The position numbers and the translations under genes were made by a program. Below, piece by piece: positions 44,580-53,337 of a stretch of 64,000 nt of DNA (position 1 is its first letter; each line of letters begins with the position of its first letter). Origin of the DNA: Prevotellaceae bacterium UBA1710 (GTDB taxonomy: Bacteria > Bacteroidota > Bacteroidia > Bacteroidales > Bacteroidaceae); contig DCJC01000056.1 of the NCBI GenBank assembly GCA_002317355.1, positions 1 to 64,000 of the forward strand. The letters run 5' to 3'. The notes under the pieces were generated by a model. It made no database searches. It was given only the letters and a program-made list of their open reading frames with translations, and was not told the DNA's origin.

Positions 44580-46799
44580 TTACGCAAAAGGCTTTCGGTA
44601 GGTGCAACCGTTCTTCCATTCTGAACAGCCGTAGGCAGTCTTTCCTTTTATGATAGTGCCTTTTCCGCAGAGTGGACATGTGGTTGGTGCCTTTTCTGCT
44701 TGTGCTCTTTGAGAAGATACAGGAGCTGTAGAAGCACTATTGCTCTCTTTCTTGGCAGAGGACTTCTTTGTGGTCTTCTTCTTTTTCTCTTCTTCTGGAT
44801 CAATAACGGTAACTCTTCGGTTCGTGTTGTCTGCAAGTACCTGATTTACAATGCTGTTGATCTGCTCCTTGAGTTCGGAGATGAACATTCCTGCATCGTA
44901 CTGTCTATGCTCGATATCACGAAGTTTCTTTTCCCATACACCAGTTAGCTCAGGGCTCTTAAGTATGTCCTCGTGTATGAGGTCGATGAGCTCGATACCT
45001 GTTGGAGTAGCAACAAGATTCTTGCGTTCCTTCCTGATGTAATGGCGCTTGAAGAGGGTTTCTATGATAGAAGCGCGAGTAGATGGACGACCTATGCCGT
45101 TTTCCTTCATGGCATCTCTTAGTTCGTCGTTGTCAACGAACTTACCCGCTGTCTCCATAGCACGAAGTAGGGTTGCCTCTGTGTAAGGCTTTGGAGGCTG
45201 TGTCCATTTCTCTGATAGAGAAGGCACGTGTGGACCTTTCTCACCCTTTGAGAATGAGATATTTGAAGAAGTGTTGTCTTCGTCCTCGTTATCGTTATCT
45301 GCATCTGTGCTTGCGCTGTCTCGCTTGAAGACAACTTTCCAACCCTCGTCAGAAACGATGCGTACGGATGTTCTGAACAATATACTATTAGTATCGTTCA
45401 GTTCTCCTGCATTAGGTGCTATTTCGCCTTCTGTGGCGTTTTCTGGAGTTTGATATACTCGTCCTAATATAGTTGTCGTTTCGAACTTCAAATCAGGATA
45501 GAAAGCGGCAATAAACGCTCTTGCTACGAGGTCGTACACGTTACGTTCCAAATCTGAAAGTCCCTGAGGTGGTACTCCCGTTGGAATGATAGCGTGGTGA
45601 TCGGTCACCTTTGAAGAGTCGAATACCTTCTTGCTCTTCTTAAGTGGTTTTCCGCCTATAGCCTTAACGAGTTCTGCATAAGGCGCTACACCACTAAATT
45701 GTGTCTTGTACAAACCATTGAGAGTCTGAGGACACTTGCTGTAGATGTCGTCAGAAAGGAATGTGGTATCAACACGAGGGTAGGTGGTGTATTTCTTCTC
45801 GTAGAGCGATTGGATAAGCTGAAGTGTCTGGTCGGCAGAATATCCGAACTTTCTATTGCAATCTACCTGAAGAGATGTGAGGTCGTAAAGGCGTGGAGGT
45901 GCTTCCGTACCTTTCTTCTTCGTGATATCTACAACGTTGAAGTCATTGTCCTTGATTGCATTCAGAACCTTTGTGCCTTCCTCTTCGGTTGTGTATTCTA
46001 TCTGACGATAGATAGGGCCTTTCGGCTTCTGTGTCTTGCCGTTCTTGGCTGCTTCTGCTACCTCTGCAGCATCTTCTGCTTCTGCCTCTTCATCGTGGGC
46101 AATAGCAGTAAACTTTGACTCTTTGTAAGTGGTAGCGAGTACCCATGACTGATGAGGCTCAAAGCTGTCGATTTCCTTCTGACGGTTTACGATCATCGCA
46201 AGGGTAGGGGTTTGAACGCGACCAATTGAAAGAACTTGACTTGTGCGTCCCTGTGGACGATATTTCAGGGTGTAGAGGCGTGTAGCATTCATTCCTAAGA
46301 GCCAGTCGCCTATGGCACGCGAAAGTCCTGCAAGATACAATGGTTCGTATTCCTGCTGATCCTTGAGTGACTGAAATCCTTCGCGTATTGCTTCTTCTGT
46401 AAGTGAAGAAATCCAAAGTCTCTGAACTGGGCATTTCACGCCTGCTTTCTGCATCACCCATCGTTGGATGAGCTCTCCTTCTTGTCCGGCATCACCGCAG
46501 TTGATGATGTAATCGGCTTCCTGCATCAGTTTCTCGATAGTAGCAAACTGAGCCTTGATGCCTTGGTCGTCTTTCAGTTTGATGCCGAAGCGTTGTGGTA
46601 TCATAGGTAATGTCCCCAATGCCCACCTCTTCCACATTGGGGTGTAGTCATCGGGGTCCTTAAGCTCGCACAAGTGACCGAATGTCCATGTCACTTGATA
46701 TCCATTGCCTTCCATGTATCCCGTTTTTGAGGTTGTTGCCCCAAGTACATTGGCAATATCACGAGCTACGCTCGGTTTCTCGGCTATGCAGACAATCAT
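44580..46799 (-). CDS. topB: DNA topoisomerase III (type IA)
   Basis: The 739-residue enzyme relaxes and decatenates DNA by single-strand passage. It has the Toprim opening IAEKPSVARDIA, the acidic CGDAGQEGELI site near 117-127, and the catalytic tyrosine in TTYPRVDTTFL (about Y340). Residues 500-540 hold an acidic insert; the C-terminus has a zinc ribbon (CPLCGKG...YGCSEWKNGC). The size suits the Bacteroidetes TopB often seen on chromosomes and conjugative elements; nothing here indicates a mobile element. No clear promoter: the 120 bp upstream are filled with ATTAC words. Confidence 0.94.
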   Translation of the reverse strand: MIVCIAEKPSVARDIANVLGATTSKTGYMEGNGYQVTWTFGHLCELKDPDDYTPMWKRWALGTLPMIPQRFGIKLKDDQGIKAQFATIEKLMQEADYIINCGDAGQEGELIQRWVMQKAGVKCPVQRLWISSLTEEAIREGFQSLKDQQEYEPLYLAGLSRAIGDWLLGMNATRLYTLKYRPQGRTSQVLSIGRVQTPTLAMIVNRQKEIDSFEPHQSWVLATTYKESKFTAIAHDEEAEAEDAAEVAEAAKNGKTQKPKGPIYRQIEYTTEEEGTKVLNAIKDNDFNVVDITKKKGTEAPPRLYDLTSLQVDCNRKFGYSADQTLQLIQSLYEKKYTTYPRVDTTFLSDDIYSKCPQTLNGLYKTQFSGVAPYAELVKAIGGKPLKKSKKVFDSSKVTDHHAIIPTGVPPQGLSDLERNVYDLVARAFIAAFYPDLKFETTTILGRVYQTPENATEGEIAPNAGELNDTNSILFRTSVRIVSDEGWKVVFKRDSASTDADNDNEDEDNTSSNISFSKGEKGPHVPSLSEKWTQPPKPYTEATLLRAMETAGKFVDNDELRDAMKENGIGRPSTRASIIETLFKRHYIRKERKNLVATPTGIELIDLIHEDILKSPELTGVWEKKLRDIEHRQYDAGMFISELKEQINSIVNQVLADNTNRRVTVIDPEEEKKKKTTKKSSAKKESNSASTAPVSSQRAQAEKAPTTCPLCGKGTIIKGKTAYGCSEWKNGCTYRKPFA

Positions 46800-46802
46800 T
46801 GT

Positions 46803-46920
46803 AAATTACGAATTACAAATTACAAATTACCAGGTTACGTTTTGTTGATTACAAATTACCTGTTTGCGGATTATTAATTGCAAATCACCAGTTTGCAGAA
46901 TGTAGATTTACAATTGCATA
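46803..46920. repeat. Iterated (A)ATTAC words downstream of the four-helix-bundle gene
   Basis: AATTACGAATTACAAATTACAAATTAC-type words, then a second set around 46848-46890 (ATTACAAATTACC, TTGCAAATCACC, GTTTGCAG). The inverse words flank the other side of the gene at 47290-47322. Confidence 0.75.
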
Positions 46921-47280
46921 TTATTTTCTTCTTTCTTTAGTTTTTAGAATTATTGATGTCAATAATTTGATGAGTTCACCACAATCTGCGTTTATCGATT
47001 CAAATTCTGTATTTGTTAAAAGACCGAGATTGAGTAGTAGGTCGATCCAGAATTTTGTTTCGTTGGCTTCTTTTCTCGCAATTGAGAGTTTGTGGATAAA
47101 ATCATCTGTTGATTCGGCAAACTCTGACTCTGCTCTATTGGCTCCGATAGAAGTTCCAGATCTAAGAATTTGTTTGCTTATTATAAACTCTTTCTTTTCT
47201 TCCGTGAGATATTTGTAAAGCTTATATATCCTTACTGCGAAGAACATGCATTTCTCTTCAAGAAGGTTGTCTTTTGACAT
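46921..47280 (-). CDS. Four-helix-bundle protein (S23 / 23S-rRNA-IVP family)
   Basis: The 119-residue product matches the four-helix-bundle family first described from ORFs inside 23S rRNA intervening sequences: FAVRIYKLYKYL at the first helix, ILRSGTSIGANRAESEFAES in the central turn, and KLSIARKEANETKFWIDLL in the third helix. The function of stand-alone members is unknown; relatives assist diversity-generating retroelements, but no reverse transcriptase or template repeat is seen here. It is flanked on both sides by inverted ATTAC-word repeats, which suggests that gene and repeats form one unit inserted between topB and trmB. Confidence 0.9.
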   Translation of the reverse strand: MSKDNLLEEKCMFFAVRIYKLYKYLTEEKKEFIISKQILRSGTSIGANRAESEFAESTDDFIHKLSIARKEANETKFWIDLLLNLGLLTNTEFESINADCGELIKLLTSIILKTKERRK

Positions 47281-47289
47281 AAATACTAA

Positions 47290-47322
47290 ATAGGTAATTA
47301 GTAATTCGTAATTTGTAATTAT
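47290..47322. repeat. Iterated GTAATT words upstream of the four-helix-bundle gene
   Basis: AGGTAATTAGTAATTCGTAATTTGTAATTA-type array, the reverse complement of the words at 46803-46830; together they form inverted flanks around the gene. Confidence 0.75.
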
Positions 47323-47325
47323 GAA

Positions 47326-48096
47326 CTATTTATTAGTCACAAGACTGCTTCTTTTATCTCTATGGTAAGAACGGTAGTCATCAAGTTCTATTTCCTTTTC
47401 TGACTCTGTTAGAGTCTTGGTGCGTGGAAGAAGGAACTTCATGTACTTGATGTTAAGTCCGCGCTCAATCCACATTGACTCGTAGTAAGTCTGGATGGAG
47501 AGAATCTTCTTTGTCTCTTCATCAAGACCTTCTGTATGGTAGAGGTCTGTTGTTCTGAAAAGGACATCAAGATTATTATGCTCCACCATGTATGTTGTAT
47601 AGGTGAAGAGGAAGTTAGAGTCTGTCTTGAGGTGAATAATGCCGTTATCCACGAGGAAATGACGGTAACGCTCGAGGAAGAAGGTAGAGGTGAGACGCTT
47701 GTGCACGTTCTTCATCTGAGGGTCGGAGAATGTGAGCCAGATCTCCTGCACCTCATCTTCTGCGAAGAAGCGGTCTATTATCTCGATGTTAGTACGGAGG
47801 AAGGCAACATTCTTGAGATTAGCCTCAAGGGCCTGTGTCGCGCCTGTCCACATACGAGCGCCTTTGATGTCAACACCGATGAAGTTCACGTTAGGGTAGA
47901 GGCGAGCCAGTTCCACGGTATATTCACCCTTACCGCACCCTAATTCGAGTACGATAGGATTATCGTTGTGAAAAAACTGTTCTCTCCAGTGGCCTTTCAT
48001 TTCGAAAGGAACGTTATCCACTACGGAGTATGGATATTGGAACACATTCTCATAGCGTTCCATGTCTGCGAACTTCGCGAGTTTACCTTTTCCCAT
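47326..48096 (-). CDS. trmB: tRNA (guanine-N7)-methyltransferase
   Basis: TrmB methylates G46 of tRNAs with SAM. The 256-residue protein has the SAM motif [11 protein letters not shown] (about 49-59), [12 protein letters not shown] and the family block [15 protein letters not shown]. Proteobacterial enzymes read FPDPWxKxRH here; the serine, glutamine and asparagine changes are a Bacteroidetes-type variation. It has its own consensus promoter (48122-48152). Confidence 0.94.
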   Translation of the reverse strand: MGKGKLAKFADMERYENVFQYPYSVVDNVPFEMKGHWREQFFHNDNPIVLELGCGKGEYTVELARLYPNVNFIGVDIKGARMWTGATQALEANLKNVAFLRTNIEIIDRFFAEDEVQEIWLTFSDPQMKNVHKRLTSTFFLERYRHFLVDNGIIHLKTDSNFLFTYTTYMVEHNNLDVLFRTTDLYHTEGLDEETKKILSIQTYYESMWIERGLNIKYMKFLLPRTKTLTESEKEIELDDYRSYHRDKRSSLVTNK

Positions 48097-48121
48097 TAAA
48101 TCAATATTTAAATTCCAACTG

Positions 48122-48152
48122 CAAAATTAATCAAAAATTTTCAGTTCTCAAA
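48122..48152 (-). promoter_or_regulatory. trmB promoter
   Basis: Minus-strand TTTG (48149-48152), 19-nt spacer, TAATTTTG (48122-48129). Confidence 0.85.
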
Positions 48153-48155
48153 ATA

Positions 48156-48212
48156 AAACAAAAAAAAGATGAACGAGCACCATTATTTGTTGTAATGATA
48201 CTCGTTCAACTA
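48156..48212 (-). terminator. Terminator of the 50130-48247 unit
   Basis: A 16-position stem starting GAACGAG/CTCGTTC, whose two A-C mismatches on the plus strand become G-U on the minus strand, followed on the minus strand by a T-rich tract (plus A-run at 48160-48168). Confidence 0.75.
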
Positions 48213-48246
48213 TAGTTCGTTTTTTATAGAATGATTCTAACCCTTA

Positions 48247-48390
48247 TTAGTTAGCGTCTTCCACTTCTTCATTTGAGAAACCACCGCCGAATGGATCTGT
48301 TGGCTTGTCTGGCTGGCTTACCATGAGAGGTGCAACCGCACTTACGAATCGAGGACGGAAGTATGGAGCTTCGTATGCTTTCTTTTTCAT
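48247..48390 (-). CDS. 47-residue MKKxxYxxP small protein, unknown function
   Basis: An open frame too short for usual cut-offs but well placed: it begins 27 bp after the stop of the large secreted-protein gene, ends before a strong terminator, and has coding-like codon use. The product starts MKKKAYEAPYF, has a short hydrophobic middle (FVSAVAPLMVS), a GGG turn in PFGGGFS and an acidic end EEVEDAN. The second cassette at 50396-50551 encodes a protein of the same plan. It has no cleavable signal peptide that I can see. Role unknown; a peptide precursor, chaperone or export-related factor are all open. Confidence 0.7.
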   Translation of the reverse strand: MKKKAYEAPYFRPRFVSAVAPLMVSQPDKPTDPFGGGFSNEEVEDAN

Positions 48391-48417
48391 ATTTTTGTTC
48401 CTTTCTTTTTCTTTAAA

Positions 48418-50130
48418 TTAATATGTAACCTTAGATGTCTCTACTGTACCATCAGCGTATGTCTTCTTAACGAGGTTCATACCCTTAACTGGCTCGTTAG
48501 AAACCTGACCGTTTACAGAGATATACTGAACTGAAACAACGTTGCTGTTTGTGATGATACCATCAATGTCTGTAGCCTCTTCACCGTCGAAATTTGGTGT
48601 GATGATGTCAATTATAGAGCCTTCTTCGTCCATGAATTCGATGGTTGCATTGTCAATCTTTGCACTTGCGATTGTTCCTGCGTAGTTGAAGTAGCAACGA
48701 CCTGGCTTAAGTGTTGATGTCTGCTTAAGTTTGCCAAATACACCTGCTGTGCTTACAACGTATGCATTTGCGAGAGTGCTGCTGTTGCCTGAGATTGGCT
48801 GGAATGTTCCAATGAACTGTGCATTGTTGAAAGTTCCTGACTTTGGAGCGCCAGTTGGTTGAACAGTAGCGTTTGTCTCGTTAATCTCAGTAGCATCGGT
48901 GCTGATTTGAATAAGGTAAGGAACGTTAGCGGACATTGTTTCTGCTAATGTGCATGAAATCTTATTCTCTGCAGGGTCATATCCTGTAAATCTTCCCTGT
49001 CTTTCGAATAACAGACCTGTGTTCTCTGATTTGAATGGCAATACAAGCGTGCCGTATGTTCCAGCGCTGAAATTACGCTCGTAGGTTGCTTCATCTGCTG
49101 TGAATGCTTTGCTTACGTATATCTCTTCACCATTGTCTTTTATGAGGTATTTGTCGCTTAGTGCTCCGTATACGACATTTGTTCCTGCTGCTGTGGTTGT
49201 TTTGGTAAAGTATGCAAGCTTATTTGCTGGCACATCAACGTTAACTTCGCCGAGAATGGTGGCTCCTGTGAAATCGAAGTTTCTTTCACCGCGTGCTACT
49301 GCTTCTGCGATACGCTTGTTATTTACAATGCCTGTAACCATTCCAATTTTTCCGCTAGTTGTAACATTCCATGCGATATCATTTGCAATCTCGGTTGGAG
49401 TGTAAATGTCATAGCAGCTTGTCAGTTCTTGTTTCTCGTAGATACCTCCATTTGTATTCTCGATAAGACGATAGACGGCAATCGCTACTTGGTAAGGTTC
49501 ATTTGTTTCTGGATTGATTACTGGCTGACCACCGATAACCAAGTCTCCCATCTCAAAGTCTTTGTAGTAATAGAGATCAGGATGGATGTTAACTTTTCTG
49601 GTGTCTAATTTTCCAGAAATTTCATCTCCTTTGAATAGCTTGTCACTGAATTTGCTCTCTTCTCTAGCCTTTAGGCAGACTTTTTCGTATATTTTGTATT
49701 TTTCGGTGTTTTTATTTATGACATACTCACTAGTTCCGTTTTGTAGAGGAGATGTTCCAAAATCGGAAAGAGAAGTTGCGAAATCCTCTATGAGTGTTGT
49801 TTGAGGACGTGGGGTGGCACTCTCCCAAGACAAGATCTGACCTGGTTTTACCTTGCTTGCATCATTTATTGCAATAGCTTTTACGTTTACACGTCTTTGC
49901 TGATTAGAAATGTATTTGTAAGTCTCATCCTGAATGACAATACCATCGTTTGCAGAATATGTGATATTGACAGGTCTTTCGATTATAACATCGCCTTCTT
50001 CTTCAATCTCAACATTATTTGATCCTTCCAAAATCTGGTAGGTGATACCAGAACGATTTACCGTTTGTTGTGCAAACGCAAAACCTGCACTTGCCAACAT
50101 TGTTGTTAAGAGTAAAATTTTACTTTTCAT
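48418..50130 (-). CDS. Large secreted protein with Prevotella-type C-terminal tail (candidate type IX cargo)
   Basis: The 570-residue product has a signal peptide (1-20, GFAFAQ). The N-terminal part (about 20-330) is beta-rich and unrecognised. From about 345 a region beginning YERNFSAGTYGTLVLPF resembles the C-terminal domain found in many Prevotella surface proteins, including the neighbour at 50560-52590 (YSRTYKDNKWQPLYLPFDM). It ends with VSVQYISVNGQVSN and KGMNLVKK-YADGT, like the IYDLNG...KGINxV tails of this genus, which are thought to serve type IX export. Own promoter at 50227-50258; the 47-residue gene follows. Confidence 0.8.
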   Translation of the reverse strand: MKSKILLLTTMLASAGFAFAQQTVNRSGITYQILEGSNNVEIEEEGDVIIERPVNITYSANDGIVIQDETYKYISNQQRRVNVKAIAINDASKVKPGQILSWESATPRPQTTLIEDFATSLSDFGTSPLQNGTSEYVINKNTEKYKIYEKVCLKAREESKFSDKLFKGDEISGKLDTRKVNIHPDLYYYKDFEMGDLVIGGQPVINPETNEPYQVAIAVYRLIENTNGGIYEKQELTSCYDIYTPTEIANDIAWNVTTSGKIGMVTGIVNNKRIAEAVARGERNFDFTGATILGEVNVDVPANKLAYFTKTTTAAGTNVVYGALSDKYLIKDNGEEIYVSKAFTADEATYERNFSAGTYGTLVLPFKSENTGLLFERQGRFTGYDPAENKISCTLAETMSANVPYLIQISTDATEINETNATVQPTGAPKSGTFNNAQFIGTFQPISGNSSTLANAYVVSTAGVFGKLKQTSTLKPGRCYFNYAGTIASAKIDNATIEFMDEEGSIIDIITPNFDGEEATDIDGIITNSNVVSVQYISVNGQVSNEPVKGMNLVKKTYADGTVETSKVTY

Positions 50131-50226
50131 ATTCGTATACTTTTTTATTATTTTCTTAAATAGTTAATAGATACATCTTGCCCCTCCCAATGTTTTCATG
50201 GGGGTGTAACAAAGTAAATTTGTGTG

Positions 50227-50258
50227 CAAAATTATGAAATTTCTTTGTAACGACCAAA
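50227..50258 (-). promoter_or_regulatory. Promoter of the 570-residue secreted-protein gene
   Basis: Minus-strand TTTG (50255-50258), 20-nt spacer, TAATTTTG (50227-50234). The leader is about 90 nt. Confidence 0.85.
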
Positions 50259-50343
50259 TATTTAGAGAGAAAAAAGGGAAAAATTAACAAAATAACTATT
50301 TGGCATCAAGATAAATGCTTGAAATTGATTAGTATTATACGGA

Positions 50344-50376
50344 AAAAGAAGAGAAAGCATAACTTTCTCTTCTTTT
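50344..50376 (-). terminator. Terminator of the 52590-50396 unit
   Basis: Perfect 14-bp stem AAAAGAAGAGAAAG/CTTTCTCTTCTTTT with a 5-nt loop, 20 bp after the small gene's stop. Confidence 0.85.
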
Positions 50377-50395
50377 CCCTAGATGATTTTCTTAA

Positions 50396-50551
50396 CTATT
50401 CTTCATCCTCGTCATTATCAAACCATTTAGTTGGTTTTGATGATAGTGGGTCATCACCGTCGATTTCGTCGATGTATGAAACGTCAGCGAGGAGAGATGT
50501 CGATAAGAAAGATTCTACTTCGATCTCTGGTGAGAAATATTCCTTTTTCAT
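50396..50551 (-). CDS. 51-residue MKKxYxxP small acidic protein, unknown function
   Basis: It starts 8 bp after the stop of the BspA-like gene and is followed by a perfect terminator, so it is the last gene of that unit. The product begins MKKEYFSPEIEV, has a short hydrophobic middle (FLSTSLLADVSY) and a strongly acidic tail (DNDEDEE) with a single tryptophan. The plan - MKK, Tyr, Pro, hydrophobic patch, Pro/Gly turn, acidic end - is the same as for the 47-residue protein at 48247-48390. Recognised by position and similarity, not by family. Confidence 0.75.
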   Translation of the reverse strand: MKKEYFSPEIEVESFLSTSLLADVSYIDEIDGDDPLSSKPTKWFDNDEDEE

Positions 50552-50559
50552 TTTTATAT

Positions 50560-52590
50560 TTATTTTATAATTTTCTTTGTTGTGCCATCAGCATACTTCA
50601 CGAAGTTGATGCCCTTAGCAAGGTCGTTGAGCTTGTGACCGTTGAGATCATAGATGCCAACAACAATGTCAGAACCTGTTGACTCAATTGTGTTGATGCC
50701 TGTTGTCTCACCGTCCTCTTCACAGATGATAGAAATCTTTGAGGCGTCGATAGAAGTTTCCTTGCTTGCGTTTCTGTGGTTGATCTGAAGTCCCCAACGA
50801 TAACCCTTGAGCTTGTCAGTTACTTTTGTTGCTCTGTAACCACCATTTGACATAGCGTAATAGTTGTTTGCTACAAGTTCAGGACCTTCCATTGTGCTAT
50901 AGAAGCCAGTGAAGACGAATGTTGTGTTTACAGAAGAACAATCAAGCGTATTTGTCTCTGCCTTCTTGAGAACAACATCAGAAACTTCAATCTCCTGTGC
51001 TGTAGTACTTGGGTTGAGTGCCTTGATTACGCATGGTGTATGAGCCTTGAGAGTTTTGCCGTCCTTGACTTTGAGTACCTCAATGAGAGTGCGGTCAACT
51101 GTACCATTGTCATCATCGTCGTACTGATGGATGTTGTTGATGATGGCAATTTCGAAGCTTTCTTTCCAATCCTCATATTCCATGTCGAATGGAAGATAGA
51201 GAGGCTGCCATTTATTGTCTTTATATGTACGTGAATAGATAACCTTCTTCACAGACTTGTCAATGCTGTTTGTGTAGTCAACACCATCAATCAATGTGAT
51301 GATGTCATCCTGTGCACCATTATATTCTACATCATCAACAATATAATCCTTGTAGTTGTTCCAGTTTTTTGCATTCTTGAATTCGTCAGCTAAGCCTTGG
51401 AAGACGTGAATCTTTATTCCTGGGATAGCCAAGAATGGATTCTTTGCACCTAACTCAATCTTGTCAGATGTCGTATGTATGTAATAATTGAAGACAAGTG
51501 TGTTTGTAAATGCATAATCATTGATGTTTGTTATGCTCTCAGGGAAGGATACTTCCTGAATGGTGCTTCCGATGTTGCCGAAAGCAGACTGGTCAATAAT
51601 CTGAACGCCTTCATTTATTTCTATAGAAGTGAGCTTTGTGTTTGCAAAGGCTGCACTTGAGACGGTTTTGACACTTCCTGGAATTGTAATAGAGGTAAGT
51701 CCTGTTCCAAAGAATGCCTTTGGGCTGATTTTTGTTAGGCTCTGTGGAAGTGAAATTGTTGCCAGAGATGCGCATCCATAAAATGCTTCTGTAGCGATGC
51801 TTGTCGTTGAATTGTGGAGCTTAACATTCTTGAGCTTGTTACAATTGTAGAAAATGCCCTGTGGAACTTCGTGGATGTTCTTAGGGAGTGTGAAATCTGT
51901 AGCGAGTTTACTGCAATTGTAGAAAGCGTAGTTGCCAATTGATGTGATGTTTGCGGGGATATTGATGCTTTCCAAATTGCTGCAGTTGCCAAATGCGTAA
52001 TTGCCAATTGACTCAAGGGAAGCTGGAAGGGTAATTTTTGTGATCTTTGTACAACCATCAAAAGCGTAGTCGCCAATTCCTGTAATTGTTGTAGGGACGG
52101 TGTATTGGCCATTTGTGAATGTCTTTCCAAGTGGCATAGCGATAAGCTCACTTGAATTGCTGAAAAGGATGCCGTCTTTTGAATAGAAATAATTGTTGTC
52201 TTCTTCTACTTCTATTACTTTCAAATTAGAAGATCTAGAAAACACCTGCTGTCCAATTGTAGCGATAGAATTTGGGATGATAACCTTTGTTAATTCTGGG
52301 CAATTATAGAATGCATAATCCTGAATGCCGACTACAGGCACAGTCTGACCTTCATAAACTATTGTGGCAGGTATTGTGACGATGCCATCATATGCACCAG
52401 CACCACTTGCACTACCAGTTTCAGACATGTTTTTGTTTGTTATGGTTGCTAAACCATTCTCTATGAAATAGTAGTACAATCCAATTCTTCCACTCCATTT
52501 TCCCTCTAGGACATTAGGTACGCCTGCCCAAGAAGCGCATGTAACTGCGAGCATGAAGATAATGCTCAGAATTCTGCTTGATTTAATCAT
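50560..52590 (-). CDS. BspA-type leucine-rich-repeat surface protein (candidate type IX cargo)
   Basis: The 676-residue product has a signal peptide (1-22) and about ten LRR_5/BspA repeats from residue 85 to 370, each of the form IxxYAFxxCxxLxxIxLPxxLxxIG (for example GNYAFGNCSNLESINIP). After about residue 430 comes the same C-terminal surface-protein domain as in the 570-residue neighbour, and the final tail reads VVGIYDLNGHKLN then KGINFVKYADGT. BspA-like proteins bind host matrix proteins or other bacteria. The leader is long (about 200 nt from the -7-like TAACTTTG at 52795-52802). Confidence 0.93.
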   Translation of the reverse strand: MIKSSRILSIIFMLAVTCASWAGVPNVLEGKWSGRIGLYYYFIENGLATITNKNMSETGSASGAGAYDGIVTIPATIVYEGQTVPVVGIQDYAFYNCPELTKVIIPNSIATIGQQVFSRSSNLKVIEVEEDNNYFYSKDGILFSNSSELIAMPLGKTFTNGQYTVPTTITGIGDYAFDGCTKITKITLPASLESIGNYAFGNCSNLESINIPANITSIGNYAFYNCSKLATDFTLPKNIHEVPQGIFYNCNKLKNVKLHNSTTSIATEAFYGCASLATISLPQSLTKISPKAFFGTGLTSITIPGSVKTVSSAAFANTKLTSIEINEGVQIIDQSAFGNIGSTIQEVSFPESITNINDYAFTNTLVFNYYIHTTSDKIELGAKNPFLAIPGIKIHVFQGLADEFKNAKNWNNYKDYIVDDVEYNGAQDDIITLIDGVDYTNSIDKSVKKVIYSRTYKDNKWQPLYLPFDMEYEDWKESFEIAIINNIHQYDDDDNGTVDRTLIEVLKVKDGKTLKAHTPCVIKALNPSTTAQEIEVSDVVLKKAETNTLDCSSVNTTFVFTGFYSTMEGPELVANNYYAMSNGGYRATKVTDKLKGYRWGLQINHRNASKETSIDASKISIICEEDGETTGINTIESTGSDIVVGIYDLNGHKLNDLAKGINFVKYADGTTKKIIK

Positions 52591-52794
52591 AATCGTTCTT
52601 TGACTGATTTAGCTATCCCTGAATAATCAGCACACAATGTTTAAAAGTTGTTGTTTATAGTCGTTGGGTACTCTACACACTTTCGTTGCAAACCGTCTTT
52701 CTCTTTACTTGTTTCCTGATTTCCCGCAATCCTCAAGGTGTAAACGCTATCTTTTTTGTCTTAATGTATTTTCGTTAATACGAATTTGGAGGCA

Positions 52795-52802
52795 AAGTTA
52801 AG
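52795..52802 (-). promoter_or_regulatory. -7 element, possible promoter of the BspA-like gene
   Basis: Minus-strand TAACTTTG matches TAnnTTTG; only a weak TTTC-type -33 is present at the correct distance. It implies a 5' leader of about 200 nt. Confidence 0.45.
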
Positions 52803-53295
52803 ATTTTTTTTTCAAAAAGAGAAATGTTAAAGCGGTTTTTTGCTAAAAAGTAACATTTTTTTATAATTCAATGGAAAAACGATGAGTTTTGAGGAAATGG
52901 GGAAAGGAAATCTAGATTTTGGAAAGTAAAATTGGAGTTTTTTTGTGGAAAGTAAATTGGGGGTAAATTAAATCAGTAAATTACGTAGGCGGCATTCGCC
53001 GCTGGGAAATTAAAAAAGAAGAATAAATATTTTCAGAATTAATTTAATGTCAGTTCGACGAATTGATTATTTGGCAGCAAGCTGCTTTTAACTGACAAAA
53101 ATTACCAATCTTCACAATCTTTACAATCTTTATTTTTTTTGAAACTTTGGACTCCGCATCCCAATATTTGTTGGGAAAAGATTGGTAAGATTGGGACTCC
53201 ACGTAGTGCCTGAGCTATGCGAAGAATTATTGTCAGTTCAAGCACCAAAGGTGCAGATTCGAATAATTCATTAGGACTGATGTCGCTATAAAAGT
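52803..53295. other. Gene-free stretch with small hairpins
   Basis: No gene. It holds several short tight hairpins: GCGGC-ATT-C-GCCGC near 52991-53003, GTCAGTT...AACTGAC (about 53048-53097) around an AGCAGC/GCTGCT-type stem, inverted CCAATCTT (53106) and AAGATTGG (53179, 53188), and GCACC-AAA-GGTGC near 53241-53253. The word GTCAGTTC occurs twice. These resemble REP-like hairpins. Confidence 0.5.
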
Positions 53296-53328
53296 AGAAG
53301 GATGTTCCAACTGGTGAAACATCCTTCT
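53296..53328 (-). terminator. Terminator of ilvE
   Basis: Stem AGAAGGATGTT/AACATCCTTCT (53296-53306 with 53318-53328), 10 bp after the stop at 53338. Confidence 0.8.
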
Positions 53329-53337
53329 GTATGAGTA

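Noticed and set aside
44580..46799. topB as a marker of an integrative conjugative element
   Set aside because: TopB is often element-borne in Bacteroidetes, but the neighbours are trmB, a porin and intergenic repeats; no mobilisation, transfer or integrase genes.
46921..47280. Diversity-generating retroelement accessory protein
   Set aside because: The four-helix-bundle protein has such relatives, but no reverse transcriptase, template or variable repeat is found in the window.
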